Shown here: positions 1 to 7,790 of the stretch, piece after piece
Numbering within the stretch: position 1 is the stretch's first letter
Layout: each line of letters begins with the position of its first letter
From: DATKPC01 sp035524275
GTDB lineage: Bacteria > Pseudomonadota > Gammaproteobacteria > Burkholderiales > Burkholderiaceae_F
Length of the DNA: 19,255 nucleotides
Direction of reading: 5' to 3'
Assembly (NCBI GenBank): GCA_035524275.1
Contig: DATKPC010000029.1
Span: 1 to 19,255 of the forward strand
Notes under the pieces: model-generated
Databases searched by the model: none
What the model was told of the DNA's origin: nothing
The model's input: only the letters and a program-made list of their open reading frames with translations
Position numbers and translations under genes: made by a program

Positions 1-1
1 C

Positions 2-1216
2 ATGGCGGGACGATCCGAGATGACACCTCACAACGTAGCGGCGGTTGCCTGCGCGGGCGTCGTGCTCGCGGGATGCACCGCCTGGACGCCGAATCCGCCG
101 AGCGGCAAGCCGGAACACGCCTCGCCAGCGAAGTTCAACGACGCGGCGCTGACCTTCTTTCCGGCGTCTGCGGCGCGGGCACAGATCGACGCCTCCGATC
201 CACCGGTGATGCGGACCTCGTCATCGAAGGCCGGCACGACCGCGGGCGCAACGCATGCCGACGATTCGGCGCGCGAAATGCAGGATCTCGATCGGCAAAC
301 CGGTCTTGCCGAAGGGTGCGGCGCCGCGCCCCCGACGTCGGGCGCGCTGGGCGCACGGAGCGTGATTCCCGGCGCCTGGATCGGCAGCGAGGTTGGCGAC
401 TGGGCCGTCGGTGCGCTGGACGACAACCTCAAGAAAGTCGCGAAGAAATACTCCTTTGCGCAGGACGTGCGCTCGAAACCGTTCGATTTCTACGCGACGC
501 TGGCGCCAGCCGCGACGACGGACGCAGCGGCCGCCTCGTCCTCGGAGCTCAGCCTTTGCTTCCGCCTGTCGCGACGCGAGCCGGACGACGCCGCGAACCC
601 CGATGCCTCGGCGATCCTGGTCACCGATTTCGTCGCGAAAGCGACGTACCGTCCGGACGCGGACGCCCGACGCGAGTTCGTCACGCTGCAGCCGCTGCGC
701 CTCTACGTGCATCGCGTCGACATCCGGAGCCCGAAGGGCGAGATCGCTGTCACGATCCACCTTTCCGCCGACGTCACGTCGATCGAAGCGTCGCGCGCCG
801 AGACGACGCGGCGGGCAATCGATTCGACGCTCGTCGCGGAAAAGCTCACGGTCGACGGGGACGGCCTCGTCGTTGCCCCGTCGGACGACGCGAAGAAGGC
901 CGGCCACGGCGGCAAGGACGACGCGAAGGACGACAGCAGGAACGACAAGGCCGTGACGGTCAAGCCGGGGTTCTTCTACGTCCGCTACGGCGCCCACAGC
1001 GAGGGCGTCGACATCCCGCTCCCGCCGTGGGACCTCGATGCGGCCGCCGCCGCGCGCAGCAGGCCGGCGCACAATGCCACGGTCGCGACGGTATCGATCA
1101 CCGAAGTCGGCCAGATTCCGTGGGTCCTGGAAAACGTCGAGAAGCTGCTCGACAAGAACAAGGACAAGCTGGGCTCGGAACTCGCCGACGCGTTGAAGAA
1201 GGTCGCGGCGCCCTAG
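2..1216 (+). CDS. Putative lipoprotein of unknown function (possibly 5'-incomplete)
   Basis: I do not recognise a family. The protein starts with a lipoprotein signal: a short n-region, a hydrophobic stretch and a lipobox VLAGC with the lipidated Cys at about residue 25, so the mature protein should be anchored in a membrane facing the periplasm. A second in-frame ATG at position 20 (residue 7) is also possible. The longer form supplies an Arg in the n-region, which favours it, but the window edge hides any upstream start or ribosome binding site. The mature part is about 380 aa, with low-complexity Ala/Asp/Lys-rich stretches around residues 290-320. The better-ordered central part (about 150-280) looks beta-rich, and the C-terminus (about 365-404) is a charged helix. 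It is convergent with the glpD-like gene. A structural or envelope role is only a guess. Confidence 0.75.
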   Translation: MAGRSEMTPHNVAAVACAGVVLAGCTAWTPNPPSGKPEHASPAKFNDAALTFFPASAARAQIDASDPPVMRTSSSKAGTTAGATHADDSAREMQDLDRQTGLAEGCGAAPPTSGALGARSVIPGAWIGSEVGDWAVGALDDNLKKVAKKYSFAQDVRSKPFDFYATLAPAATTDAAAASSSELSLCFRLSRREPDDAANPDASAILVTDFVAKATYRPDADARREFVTLQPLRLYVHRVDIRSPKGEIAVTIHLSADVTSIEASRAETTRRAIDSTLVAEKLTVDGDGLVVAPSDDAKKAGHGGKDDAKDDSRNDKAVTVKPGFFYVRYGAHSEGVDIPLPPWDLDAAAAARSRPAHNATVATVSITEVGQIPWVLENVEKLLDKNKDKLGSELADALKKVAAP

Positions 1217-1249
1217 CGAGAGCGGGCCTTCGAAGCCTGGGCAGCCGAT

Positions 1250-1268
1250 TCGCCTGCGACGCAGGCGA
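1250..1268. terminator. Hairpin between convergent genes
   Basis: A perfect 8-bp stem (TCGCCTGC / GCAGGCGA) with a GAC loop lies directly against the stop codon of the minus-strand glpD-like gene and 33 nt after the plus-strand lipoprotein stop. There is no T-run on either side, so it may be a bidirectional terminator of the U-tract-less kind or an mRNA 3'-end stabiliser. Confidence 0.45.
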
Positions 1269-2885
1269 CTAGTTGCCGCCTGACGCGAAGTACGCTTCGA
1301 AGGCATCCCTTGCGCCGCTGCCGAAAAGAATCTCGCAGGCGTCCATCAGCCCGGCCGATTCGCGCAGCGCGCGCGCCTCGACGACCAGCGCGATCTTGGA
1401 GCGGCGGCGCAGGAAATCCTCCAGCGTCGTGATCATCTCGCGGCGCGCCGCGTGCTGCAGTTCGCAGCGGATGTATTCCGTTCCGCGGATCAGGATTTCG
1501 CCCTGGCGCGGATCCTCGCGAATCGCCTCCAGCATCCCGAATGCCTCGCCGCCGTAGCGGCGCCACAGCCGCGACGTCAGCGGCTCCGACGAGTCCGGCG
1601 ACGTGAGGCCGTCGAGATCCATCAGCTTCGACCGATGCAGGAATTCGCGGCGCACGGAGTCATCCGGCTCGCCGTACCATCGATGGTCGGGATGCGGTAT
1701 GCGGATGCCCATCGCCTCCACCGCAGCGCAGACTTCGTCGCCGACATTGATGCAATCGGTGAGCTTGCCGCCGAAGATGCTGCAGTGGTTCGAGGCGGCG
1801 TCGGACTCGATGACGTGCTTGCGCGACAGTTGCATGAAATCCGCGCCGCGGGCTACGTCCTCCGACGCCTTGACGGCGAGCGGTCGCACGCCGCAGCGCG
1901 TCGCGATGATGTCGGTGGGCCGCAAGGGCGCGTCGAGCCGAAGGCGTCGATTGATGTTGCCGAGGATGAAGTCGACGTCCTCGTCGGTGACCTCGACGTG
2001 CGGCGAGTCGGTCGGCGTGTCCGTGGTGCCGATGCAGGTTCTCGCGCCCATCGGGATCGCGAAAAAGAGGCGCCCGTCATCCGCGAAAAACGCGAGCACG
2101 CGCCGATTCGGCGTCAGGCGCGGCACCAGGAGGTGGACACCCTTGGAGAAGGCGTGCCGATGCCGCGTCACCTGGCCGGTGAGCGCGTTGTGCTCGTCGA
2201 CGAAGGGACCGGCCGCGTTGACCAGGGTTCGCGCCCGGATCGTGAACTCGGTGCCGTCGATCCGATTGCGGGCACGGATCGTCCAGAGGCCGTCGACGCG
2301 GCGGCCGCCGAGCGACTCGACGTAGTTCGCCGCGATGCAGCCGCGGTCGAGCGCGGAGCGCACGAAGCCGAAGACGAATCGCGCATCGTTGTCGTGCAGA
2401 TAGGCGTCGGAATATTCGAATCCGCCGAGCGCCTGGCGCACGTCGATGATCGGCTCCTCGCGCTGCAGTGCGCGCCGCTGCAGGCGCCTCGGCGCGCGGG
2501 TGAAGCCGCCGCCGATCAGCCAATAGACCCAGGCGCCGAGCCACAGCGTCGTCGGATGAAAGCGGAAGCCGCGCGCCACGGTCGTCAGGAAGCGGATCTC
2601 CTGGACGGTCGACGGGTAGCTGCGGATCAGCCGGTTGCGGCTCATGCACAGCTTGCGCACGAGGGCGAACTCCAGGCCCTCCATGTACTTGATGCCGCCC
2701 CACGCCAGGTTCGACGACTGCATGCTCGTGAAGCCGGCGAAATCCCCACGGTCGATCAGCGCGGTGCGGACGCCTTTTCCGGACAGTGCGGCGGCGCTGA
2801 CGGCCCCATTGATGCCGCCGCCGACGACGAGCGCGTCGAAGACGGTCTGGCCCAGGCGCGTCAGGTGACTATTGCGCAGTTGCAT
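1269..2885 (-). CDS. glpD: FAD-dependent glycerol-3-phosphate dehydrogenase (GlpD-like)
   Basis: This flavoenzyme of the DAO superfamily should oxidise sn-glycerol 3-phosphate to dihydroxyacetone phosphate and pass electrons to the quinone pool at the inner membrane. The N-terminus has the FAD dinucleotide motif VVGGGINGA at about residues 20-28. It is followed by the family's second flavin segment, here in the variant form SSNLAWGGIKYME (about 57-69) where E. coli GlpD has a TKLxHGGLRYL-type sequence. The C-terminal 120 residues match the DAO_C domain (RYGGEAF near residue 440, then the EDFLRRRSK stretch). Length (538 aa) is normal. The gene ends a run of minus-strand genes, 27 nt after the DUF2937 gene. 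No strong Shine-Dalgarno precedes the ATG, which fits translation within an operon. No glycerol kinase, facilitator or GlpR is in the window. Substrate is inferred from family; the variant motif leaves some doubt. Confidence 0.85.
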   Translation of the reverse strand: MQLRNSHLTRLGQTVFDALVVGGGINGAVSAAALSGKGVRTALIDRGDFAGFTSMQSSNLAWGGIKYMEGLEFALVRKLCMSRNRLIRSYPSTVQEIRFLTTVARGFRFHPTTLWLGAWVYWLIGGGFTRAPRRLQRRALQREEPIIDVRQALGGFEYSDAYLHDNDARFVFGFVRSALDRGCIAANYVESLGGRRVDGLWTIRARNRIDGTEFTIRARTLVNAAGPFVDEHNALTGQVTRHRHAFSKGVHLLVPRLTPNRRVLAFFADDGRLFFAIPMGARTCIGTTDTPTDSPHVEVTDEDVDFILGNINRRLRLDAPLRPTDIIATRCGVRPLAVKASEDVARGADFMQLSRKHVIESDAASNHCSIFGGKLTDCINVGDEVCAAVEAMGIRIPHPDHRWYGEPDDSVRREFLHRSKLMDLDGLTSPDSSEPLTSRLWRRYGGEAFGMLEAIREDPRQGEILIRGTEYIRCELQHAARREMITTLEDFLRRRSKIALVVEARALRESAGLMDACEILFGSGARDAFEAYFASGGN

Positions 2886-2912
2886 GCCGGGGTCGCGATG
2901 CGCGGTCGCCCT

Positions 2913-3422
2913 TCAGGGCTTCGCGAGCGGACGCAGCGACGTTTCCGCCGCATACCAGACGACGAGGAAAGCCGCCCAGAACAGGATGCCCACGAGCACG
3001 GCGAAGCGCAGGCCTTCAAGCGTGAAATCGAACGCCGGCTGCCACGCCGCCCAGGTCGCGCGGGCAAGTTCCATGTCGACATGCCGCAGCAGCCACGCGA
3101 ACTGCGTGAACAGGTCCGCGTCAAGCGCACGCATCGCGGCGCTCAGCTTCGCCTGCGCGTCGACGAGTTGCTGGATCGCCGCCGCCTCGTGCCGGAAGGT
3201 CGCATCGCCGCTCTCGGCGTGATGCCGGATCAGCGCCTCCAGGTTGCCGGCGAAATCGCGCGCGGCGATCGCCTTGAAAGGCGCCAGGTCCTGGATCACC
3301 TGGTCCAGCCGGCCACCGAGGCGCTGCCGGTACTGCGCGATGAAGCTCGGGACGCAGCCGCCCCCGAGGATCGCGGCAACGAGCACGACGCGGTCGAGCA
3401 ATCCGCGCAGGAATCCCCCCAT
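2913..3422 (-). CDS. DUF2937-family membrane protein
   Basis: A 169-aa protein with one membrane segment near the N-terminus (about residues 10-29) and one near the C-terminus (about 137-158). Between them is a soluble, helical, probably periplasmic stretch of about 100 residues. The pattern FIAQYRQRLGGRLDQ after the first segment, and the ELARATW...TLEGLRFA stretch before the second, match what I know of DUF2937, a proteobacterial family without known function. The reading frame stays open much further upstream (to about 4628), but that extension lies inside the aminotransferase gene. The ATG at 3422, directly before the first membrane segment, is therefore the sensible start. It sits 26 nt downstream of the aminotransferase and 27 nt upstream of the glpD-like gene, so it is probably co-transcribed. 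I infer no biochemical role. Confidence 0.82.
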   Translation of the reverse strand: MGGFLRGLLDRVVLVAAILGGGCVPSFIAQYRQRLGGRLDQVIQDLAPFKAIAARDFAGNLEALIRHHAESGDATFRHEAAAIQQLVDAQAKLSAAMRALDADLFTQFAWLLRHVDMELARATWAAWQPAFDFTLEGLRFAVLVGILFWAAFLVVWYAAETSLRPLAKP

Positions 3423-3448
3423 CGACTCGCGCCCCCGCGGTGGCCGCC

Positions 3449-4795
3449 CTATCGCGGCAGCACGGCCTCGACCGCCGCGGCCGTCGTCGCGACGATGCGA
3501 TCGATCGTCGCCGCGTCGCTCACCAGCGCAGGCCCAAGATAGATCGTGTCGCCTCGACCGCGCGTCACCATGCCGCGCTGGCGCGCCTGCGCGAGCACCT
3601 GCTGCCCGATCCGGCGCCCCGGATCGAATCCGGCCTTCGTGCCACGGTCCTCGACCAGTTCGACCGCGGCGATCAGTCCGAGGCCGCGAATGTCCCCGAC
3701 ATTCGGGTGCCCGCCCAGCAGGGCCACCAGGCCTTCCTTCAGGCGCGCGCCGAGCTCGCGCGCGCGGGCCGCCAGTCGTTCCTTCTCGATGATGTCGATC
3801 GCCGCCAGCGCGACGGCGCACGCGACCGGATGCCCGCTGTAGGTGTAGCAATGCATCCACGTTTCCGCGCCGGGGCGATCGAAGACCGCCGCGACCCGAT
3901 CCGACAGTCCGATGCCGCCCAGGGGCACGTAGCCGCTCGTGATGCCTTTCGCGAACTGGACGAGGTCCGGCGCCACGCCCCAATGCTTGAGGGCGAAGTG
4001 TTCGCCGGTCCGCCCGAAGCCCGTGATGACCTCGTCGGCCGCGAAGAGCACGTCGTAGCGGTCGCAGATCTCGCGGATGCGCCGGAAGTAGCCGGCCGGC
4101 GGCACGTACGCCCCGCCGCCCATCACCGGCTCGGCGATGAAGAGCGCGACGGTCTCCGGTCCTTCGGCGACGATGGCGCGCTCCAGCTCGTCGGCGGCCG
4201 CGGTCAGCGGATCCGCGCCGGCCGGCACGACGTATCGATAGGCATCGTGGTTCGCGATATGGACGAACCCCGGCATCCGCGGCTCGAACGCCGGCCAGTA
4301 GGCGGGCATCCCGGTCGCACACATCGCCGCGAGCGTGACGCCGTGATAGCCCCCGAGCAGGCTGATCGTCTTCACCTTCGACGGCCGTCCGCACGCTTTC
4401 CAGTAGTAACGCGCCGTCTTGATCGTGCTGTCGGTGGATTCCCCGCCGCCCGACGTGAAGAAGAACCGGTTGATGTTCGGATACGCCCAGCCGGCGAGCC
4501 GCTCCCCGAGTTCCATCGCGCGCAGGTTCGTCGACCCGGCGTAGCCCGACGCGTAGGCCAGTTCGCCCATCTGGCGCGTCGCCGCTTCGACCAGTTCGCG
4601 CCGACCGTGGCCCAGCGTGACGTTCCACAGCCCCGACATGGCATCGAGGTAGCGCCGTCCGTCGGCATCGACGATCTCGCAGCCTTCGCCACGCACCCAG
4701 ACGTTTCCCGCGAGGTGCGCCGCTTCGCTGTGCAGCGAATGAACCAGGTGCCGGTGGTCCCGCTTCAGCAGTTCGGCATTTGCACCGTCAGCCAT
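3449..4795 (-). CDS. Class III PLP-dependent aminotransferase (omega-amino acid/amine:pyruvate type)
   Basis: A 448-aa fold-type I, class III transaminase. Visible landmarks are SGLWNVTLGHG (about 54-64), the phosphate-cradle segment GGGES (116-120), GGYHG (148-152), the cofactor Asp in FAADEVITGFGRTG (Asp254) and the Schiff-base lysine in FAKGITSGY (Lys283). It should move an amino group from an omega-amino acid or amine (beta-alanine, taurine, putrescine or similar) to pyruvate or another keto acid in the cytoplasm. The family does not allow the substrate to be read from sequence with confidence. The open frame extends 90 codons further upstream through the EthD gene. The ATG at 4795 is chosen because the homologous region begins just after it, and because the 8-nt overlap with the EthD stop suggests translational coupling. 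Confidence 0.9.
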   Translation of the reverse strand: MADGANAELLKRDHRHLVHSLHSEAAHLAGNVWVRGEGCEIVDADGRRYLDAMSGLWNVTLGHGRRELVEAATRQMGELAYASGYAGSTNLRAMELGERLAGWAYPNINRFFFTSGGGESTDSTIKTARYYWKACGRPSKVKTISLLGGYHGVTLAAMCATGMPAYWPAFEPRMPGFVHIANHDAYRYVVPAGADPLTAAADELERAIVAEGPETVALFIAEPVMGGGAYVPPAGYFRRIREICDRYDVLFAADEVITGFGRTGEHFALKHWGVAPDLVQFAKGITSGYVPLGGIGLSDRVAAVFDRPGAETWMHCYTYSGHPVACAVALAAIDIIEKERLAARARELGARLKEGLVALLGGHPNVGDIRGLGLIAAVELVEDRGTKAGFDPGRRIGQQVLAQARQRGMVTRGRGDTIYLGPALVSDAATIDRIVATTAAAVEAVLPR

Positions 4796-5144
4796 GGCGC
4801 GTCTCGCCGGCTGCAGTGCCCGCGGCGCCGTGCCCTGCGACGACGAGCGGATGCTCGACGACGAGGAGGCGCTCGCGGCGCGCGACGTGGGCCATCGAAT
4901 CCGCGGCGACGGCCCGTCCGTGCTCGGTGGCGTACGCCGCCTCGAAGGCCGCGCGGTCATCGAACCACAGCTCGGAAATGCCGTCGACCGGCTCGCTGCC
5001 GTCGCCAGCCACCAGGTTGAAGGTCGCTGCGCGCAGCCCCGGAAGGCGCCGCGCGGCGTCAGCATGCGAACCGAGCCACCATGCCGCGAACTGCTCGCGG
5101 CTCATGTCGGTCCGCCGTTGCAGCAGGATCACCGCCTTGAACAT
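4788..5144 (-). CDS. EthD-domain protein
   Basis: A 118-aa protein of the EthD family (dimeric alpha/beta barrel). The family signature is clear at residues 11-38: RTDMSREQFAAWW, then GSHADAARRLPGLR. The region around residues 55-75 (GISELWFDDRAAF) completes the fold. Family members occur in catabolic clusters, and some relatives take part in ring or ether degradation, but most have no assigned reaction. The ATG at 5144 has a strong GGAGG at 5151-5155 with a 6-nt spacer. The gene overlaps the following aminotransferase by 8 nt and begins 22 nt after the PF06684 gene. The Gly/Ala-rich tail after residue 102 is probably disordered. Its operon position suggests a role in the same pathway as the aminotransferase; this is inference. 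Confidence 0.85.
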   Translation of the reverse strand: MFKAVILLQRRTDMSREQFAAWWLGSHADAARRLPGLRAATFNLVAGDGSEPVDGISELWFDDRAAFEAAYATEHGRAVAADSMAHVARRERLLVVEHPLVVAGHGAAGTAAGETRHG

Positions 5145-5166
5145 GCGTCGCCTCCGGAGGGCTTGT

Positions 5167-5712
5167 TCAGGACACCGGCCTGACACGGTGCAGCGGACGG
5201 CCGCCGATGCCGAGGACCAGCGCGACGAGAATCTCGTCGGGCCGCGGCGCATCCGGCACGACGAGTTCCGCCGCATCCATGTCGTCGAAGTTCCAGATCC
5301 TGTTCTTGTTCGTGAGCGGCATGACGATCACGGCGCCCGGTCCACCGACCTTCTTCGTCGATGGAATGATGTCGTCGCCCTTGTGGACCGCACGCCGCAC
5401 GGGCGCGCCGAACCGCGGATGCAGGAGCGCCGCCGCATGCTCCAGTTCGCCATTGGTGCCGACAATTGCCCCCTTGCCGTAGCTCGTCACCTCGTCCGGC
5501 GCCACGCCGAGCGCGGCCACGCCGCGCGCCGCCAGCAGCTCGGCGACCTCGGCGCCCAGGTCGACGAGCTCGGCCAGGTCCTCGACATAGCGGCCGGCGC
5601 AGGGATTGGCGATGACCGCCGCGACCGTCGCCTTGCGGGATGGCGGGCGCACGGCGACCCCCATCTCCGCATGCGTTTCCTCGAGCTGGATGACAATCTT
5701 TCGCAATTTCAT
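5167..5712 (-). CDS. Amino acid synthesis family protein (PF06684 / former DUF1185)
   Basis: A 181-aa protein matching the family Pfam calls 'Amino acid synthesis' (PF06684). The conserved core is visible as YGKGAIVGTNGELEHAA (about 77-93), then LHPRFGAPVRRAVHKGDDI and IPSTKKVGGPGAVIVMPL (about 96-132), and the length is the usual one. The Pfam name rests on thin evidence and the reaction is not settled, so I claim none. There is no signal peptide, so it should be cytoplasmic. It is the first gene after an 83-nt gap, then followed at 22 nt by the EthD gene, which overlaps the aminotransferase. These three probably form one metabolic unit acting on a nitrogen-containing compound (inference). 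No clear Shine-Dalgarno precedes the ATG. A weak -10-like TACGAT lies at 5755-5760 on the minus strand. Confidence 0.83.
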   Translation of the reverse strand: MKLRKIVIQLEETHAEMGVAVRPPSRKATVAAVIANPCAGRYVEDLAELVDLGAEVAELLAARGVAALGVAPDEVTSYGKGAIVGTNGELEHAAALLHPRFGAPVRRAVHKGDDIIPSTKKVGGPGAVIVMPLTNKNRIWNFDDMDAAELVVPDAPRPDEILVALVLGIGGRPLHRVRPVS

Positions 5713-5763
5713 GTCGACGACGGCGCGGCGCGCCCGGGCAGGTCACGGATTCCGATCGTAACG

Positions 5764-5786
5764 AAAAAGCGGTCGCCGCGGCCACC
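5764..5786 (-). terminator. Weak intrinsic terminator after the JAMM gene
   Basis: On the minus strand, ten nucleotides after the JAMM stop, an imperfect GC-rich hairpin (arms GGTGGCC and GGCGACC with one mismatch) is followed two bases later by TTTTT. A smaller alternative GCGG/CCGC stem directly abuts the same T-run. The stem is short, so termination would probably be partial. It lies in the largest gap of the minus-strand gene train. Confidence 0.35.
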
Positions 5787-5795
5787 CGGCACGCG

Positions 5796-6257
5796 TCAAG
5801 GCGCGCGTCGTCGCGCCGGCGCCGGGTGCGCCGCGACGCCGCCCACGAACAGGCCTGCGGGAAATCGGGCCCTGCCGACGATGATCATCAGCATCGCGCC
5901 CCAAGGCGGATTCGCGCTGCGGAAGACATCGAGCATCGTCGCCTCGTCGATCCCCGATGGCGCCGGCTCGTCCTCCGGATGCGTATGCCAGTCGCCGACA
6001 TAGCAGAGGCCACGCGATGCGTGGAACGAGACCTCCGCGCGCTGCTGCAGCGGATCGGGCCGAAAACGGCGACCGCGCCGCGACGAACGCCCGCCGGTTA
6101 CCGTCGCCACTTCGACCCGTGCGAGCTTGCCGCGAATGCCGGCGAAAAGCTGCCCGCCGGTCTCGAGATGCCACCACGCGCGCTGTCGCGACGCATCGAA
6201 CACGTCGAGGCAGCCAGGGCCGAGCTCGAACGTCCAGGAATCGAACCGGTAGCGCAT
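5796..6257 (-). CDS. JAMM/JAB (Mov34/MPN-like) Zn metalloprotease, stand-alone
   Basis: A 153-aa protein that is little more than one JAB domain. The complete JAMM zinc signature is present: Glu32 in HLETGGQ, then His91 and His93 in GDWHTHPED, Ser101, and Asp104 in SGID, giving E - HxH - x7 - SxxD. All catalytic residues are there, so an active isopeptidase or protease is predicted. Prokaryotic JAB proteins often cleave ubiquitin-like tails (for example in E1/E2-like conjugation or defence operons) or act with sulphur-carrier proteins, but no E1, E2 or ubiquitin-like gene is visible here. The C-terminal 20 residues are Pro/Ala/Arg-rich. The start ATG has GAGGG at 6263-6267 with a 5-nt spacer. 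The gene follows the MFS transporter by 21 nt, so it is likely co-transcribed with it. Substrate unknown. Confidence 0.87.
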   Translation of the reverse strand: MRYRFDSWTFELGPGCLDVFDASRQRAWWHLETGGQLFAGIRGKLARVEVATVTGGRSSRRGRRFRPDPLQQRAEVSFHASRGLCYVGDWHTHPEDEPAPSGIDEATMLDVFRSANPPWGAMLMIIVGRARFPAGLFVGGVAAHPAPARRRAP

Positions 6258-6278
6258 CCGTGCCCTCGCGTCCTCCCG

Positions 6279-7790
6279 TCAGGCGGCTCCGCGCGCCGCG
6301 CCCGCCACGCCATCGTCGGTCCCGGCGCGTGCCTCGTTCGCCTCGCCACGGCTCACATTGTCGCCGTCGCTCGCGCGCAGCGTACGGAAGACGAGCGACG
6401 AGACGACCGTCACCGCCGCCAGCGTCAAGAACGCATGATGGAGCGCCTGCGTGACCGCTGCACGGTCGGTCTGCGGTCCGTGCCCGAGGTACCACGCGGT
6501 GATCAGCGATCCGCAGGCGAGCCCGAAACTCAGGGACAGTTGCTGCAGCGAGCTTGCGATCGTGCTCGCCATGCTCGTGTCCGCCGCTTCGACGTCGGCA
6601 AAGGCCATCGAATTCATCGACGAGAACTGCAGCGAATTGAACAGGCCCTGCGCCAGTCCGAGAACGACGATGCCGATGACCGGCGTATCGGCGGTGACGA
6701 AGCCGAACGTGCCGATCGTGACGCCGATCATCACCGTGTTCACGAGCAGGATCTGGCGATAACCATGCCGTTTCAGCAGCCGCGTCGCGAGGAATTTCAT
6801 CCCCATCGCCGCGGCGGCGGCCGGCATCATGAGCAGGCCGGATTGCCACGCCGGCAGGCCCATGCCCAGCTGGTAGAGCAGCGGCAGCAGGAACGGCAAG
6901 CCGCCGATGCCCAGTCGCGTGATGAAGCCGCCGACGACGGCGACGCGAAACGTCCGCAGTCGGAACAGCGCCAGGCGCAGCAGCGGATGCGGCGCCTGGC
7001 GCGCATGCCAGCCATAGGCCGCCAGCAGGCTCAACGCGAGAAGCAGGAGGATGCCGGCTGACGTGGCGTCGATCTCGTGCTCGCCGAAGATTTCCAGCAG
7101 CCACGACAACAGCGCGATGCCCGATCCGAACAGCACCAGGCCGATCACGTCGAGCGGTCGCTCGATGTCGCCACGATAGTCCGGCATGTAGCGGTGGATG
7201 ATCACCTGCGCGGCGAGGCCGACGGGCACGTTGATGAAGAAGATGTCGCGCCACGTCAGCCAGTGGACGATCAGCCCGCCCACTGTCGGGCCGAGCAGAG
7301 GACCGATCAGCGCCGGGATGATGACGAAGTTCATCGCCCGCAGCAGTTCCGACTTCGCGAAGGTGCGCACGATCGCCAGGCGCCCGACCGGCAGCATCAT
7401 TGCGGCGCCGACACCCTGGACCAGGCGGGCCGCGACGAGCATCGGCACGCTGACCGACAGCCCGCAGACAACCGACGCCAGCGTGAAGACGGCCACGGCG
7501 ATCGAAAAGACGCGCCGCGAGCCGAACCGGTCCGCCATCCAGCCGCTGACCGGAATGCAGACGGCGAGTCCCAGGATATAGCTGCTGACGACCGCCTTGA
7601 GGCTGAGCGGCGTCACGTGCAGGCTGGCCGCCATCGCGGGTACCGCCGTGTTGACGACCGTCGAATCGAGCTGCTCCATGAAAAGCGCGCACGCAACGAC
7701 CCACGGCAGGTAGATCTTGATCGGCGGCCCGGTCTGCACGGACGGTTCCTCGAGTTCCTGCGGCCTCGGCCACGTCGGATGCCCCAGCAT
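6279..7790 (-). CDS. DHA2-family MFS transporter (14-TM, EmrB/QacA-like)
   Basis: A roughly 500-aa major facilitator of the drug:H+ antiporter-2 type. The N-terminal helix carries the family pattern ACALFMEQLDSTVVNTAVPA (about 33-52), followed by GWMADRFGSRR (motif A, loop 2-3), a RLVQGVGAAMM motif (loop 4-5) and a GPLLGPTVGGL motif in TM5. Fourteen hydrophobic segments are expected over the length. It should export toxic or waste compounds across the inner membrane using the proton gradient; the substrate cannot be read from sequence. No membrane-fusion protein or outer-membrane partner is adjacent. The ATG at 7790 has no Shine-Dalgarno. An in-frame GTG at 7739 (residue 18) has GAGGA at a 7-nt spacing and could be the true start. 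Divergent from the Crp/Fnr gene across 73 nt; the JAMM gene follows at 21 nt. Confidence 0.92.
   Translation of the reverse strand: MLGHPTWPRPQELEEPSVQTGPPIKIYLPWVVACALFMEQLDSTVVNTAVPAMAASLHVTPLSLKAVVSSYILGLAVCIPVSGWMADRFGSRRVFSIAVAVFTLASVVCGLSVSVPMLVAARLVQGVGAAMMLPVGRLAIVRTFAKSELLRAMNFVIIPALIGPLLGPTVGGLIVHWLTWRDIFFINVPVGLAAQVIIHRYMPDYRGDIERPLDVIGLVLFGSGIALLSWLLEIFGEHEIDATSAGILLLLALSLLAAYGWHARQAPHPLLRLALFRLRTFRVAVVGGFITRLGIGGLPFLLPLLYQLGMGLPAWQSGLLMMPAAAAAMGMKFLATRLLKRHGYRQILLVNTVMIGVTIGTFGFVTADTPVIGIVVLGLAQGLFNSLQFSSMNSMAFADVEAADTSMASTIASSLQQLSLSFGLACGSLITAWYLGHGPQTDRAAVTQALHHAFLTLAAVTVVSSLVFRTLRASDGDNVSRGEANEARAGTDDGVAGAARGAA
7747..7751 (-). promoter_or_regulatory. Shine-Dalgarno favouring an internal GTG start of the MFS gene
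   Basis: GAGGA on the minus strand, 7 nt before an in-frame GTG whose first base is 7739. The upstream ATG at 7790 has no comparable site. Starting at GTG removes 17 residues that are not part of the transporter fold. Confidence 0.45.

Noticed and set aside
1452..3542. A 696-codon open frame on the plus strand opposite glpD and DUF2937
   Set aside because: It is an antisense shadow of high-GC coding DNA. Its product is Arg/Ala/Asp-rich with no domain, while the minus-strand genes carry full family motifs.
3423..4628. Upstream extension of the DUF2937 frame into the aminotransferase gene, suggesting a fusion protein
   Set aside because: The extension is in a shadow frame with Arg/Gly-rich sequence. 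The ATG at 3422 starts the family homology.
5796..7790. Ubiquitin-like conjugation or anti-phage defence island around the JAMM gene
   Set aside because: No E1, E2, ubiquitin-like, CD-NTase or effector gene is within the window. Neighbours are transport and metabolic genes.
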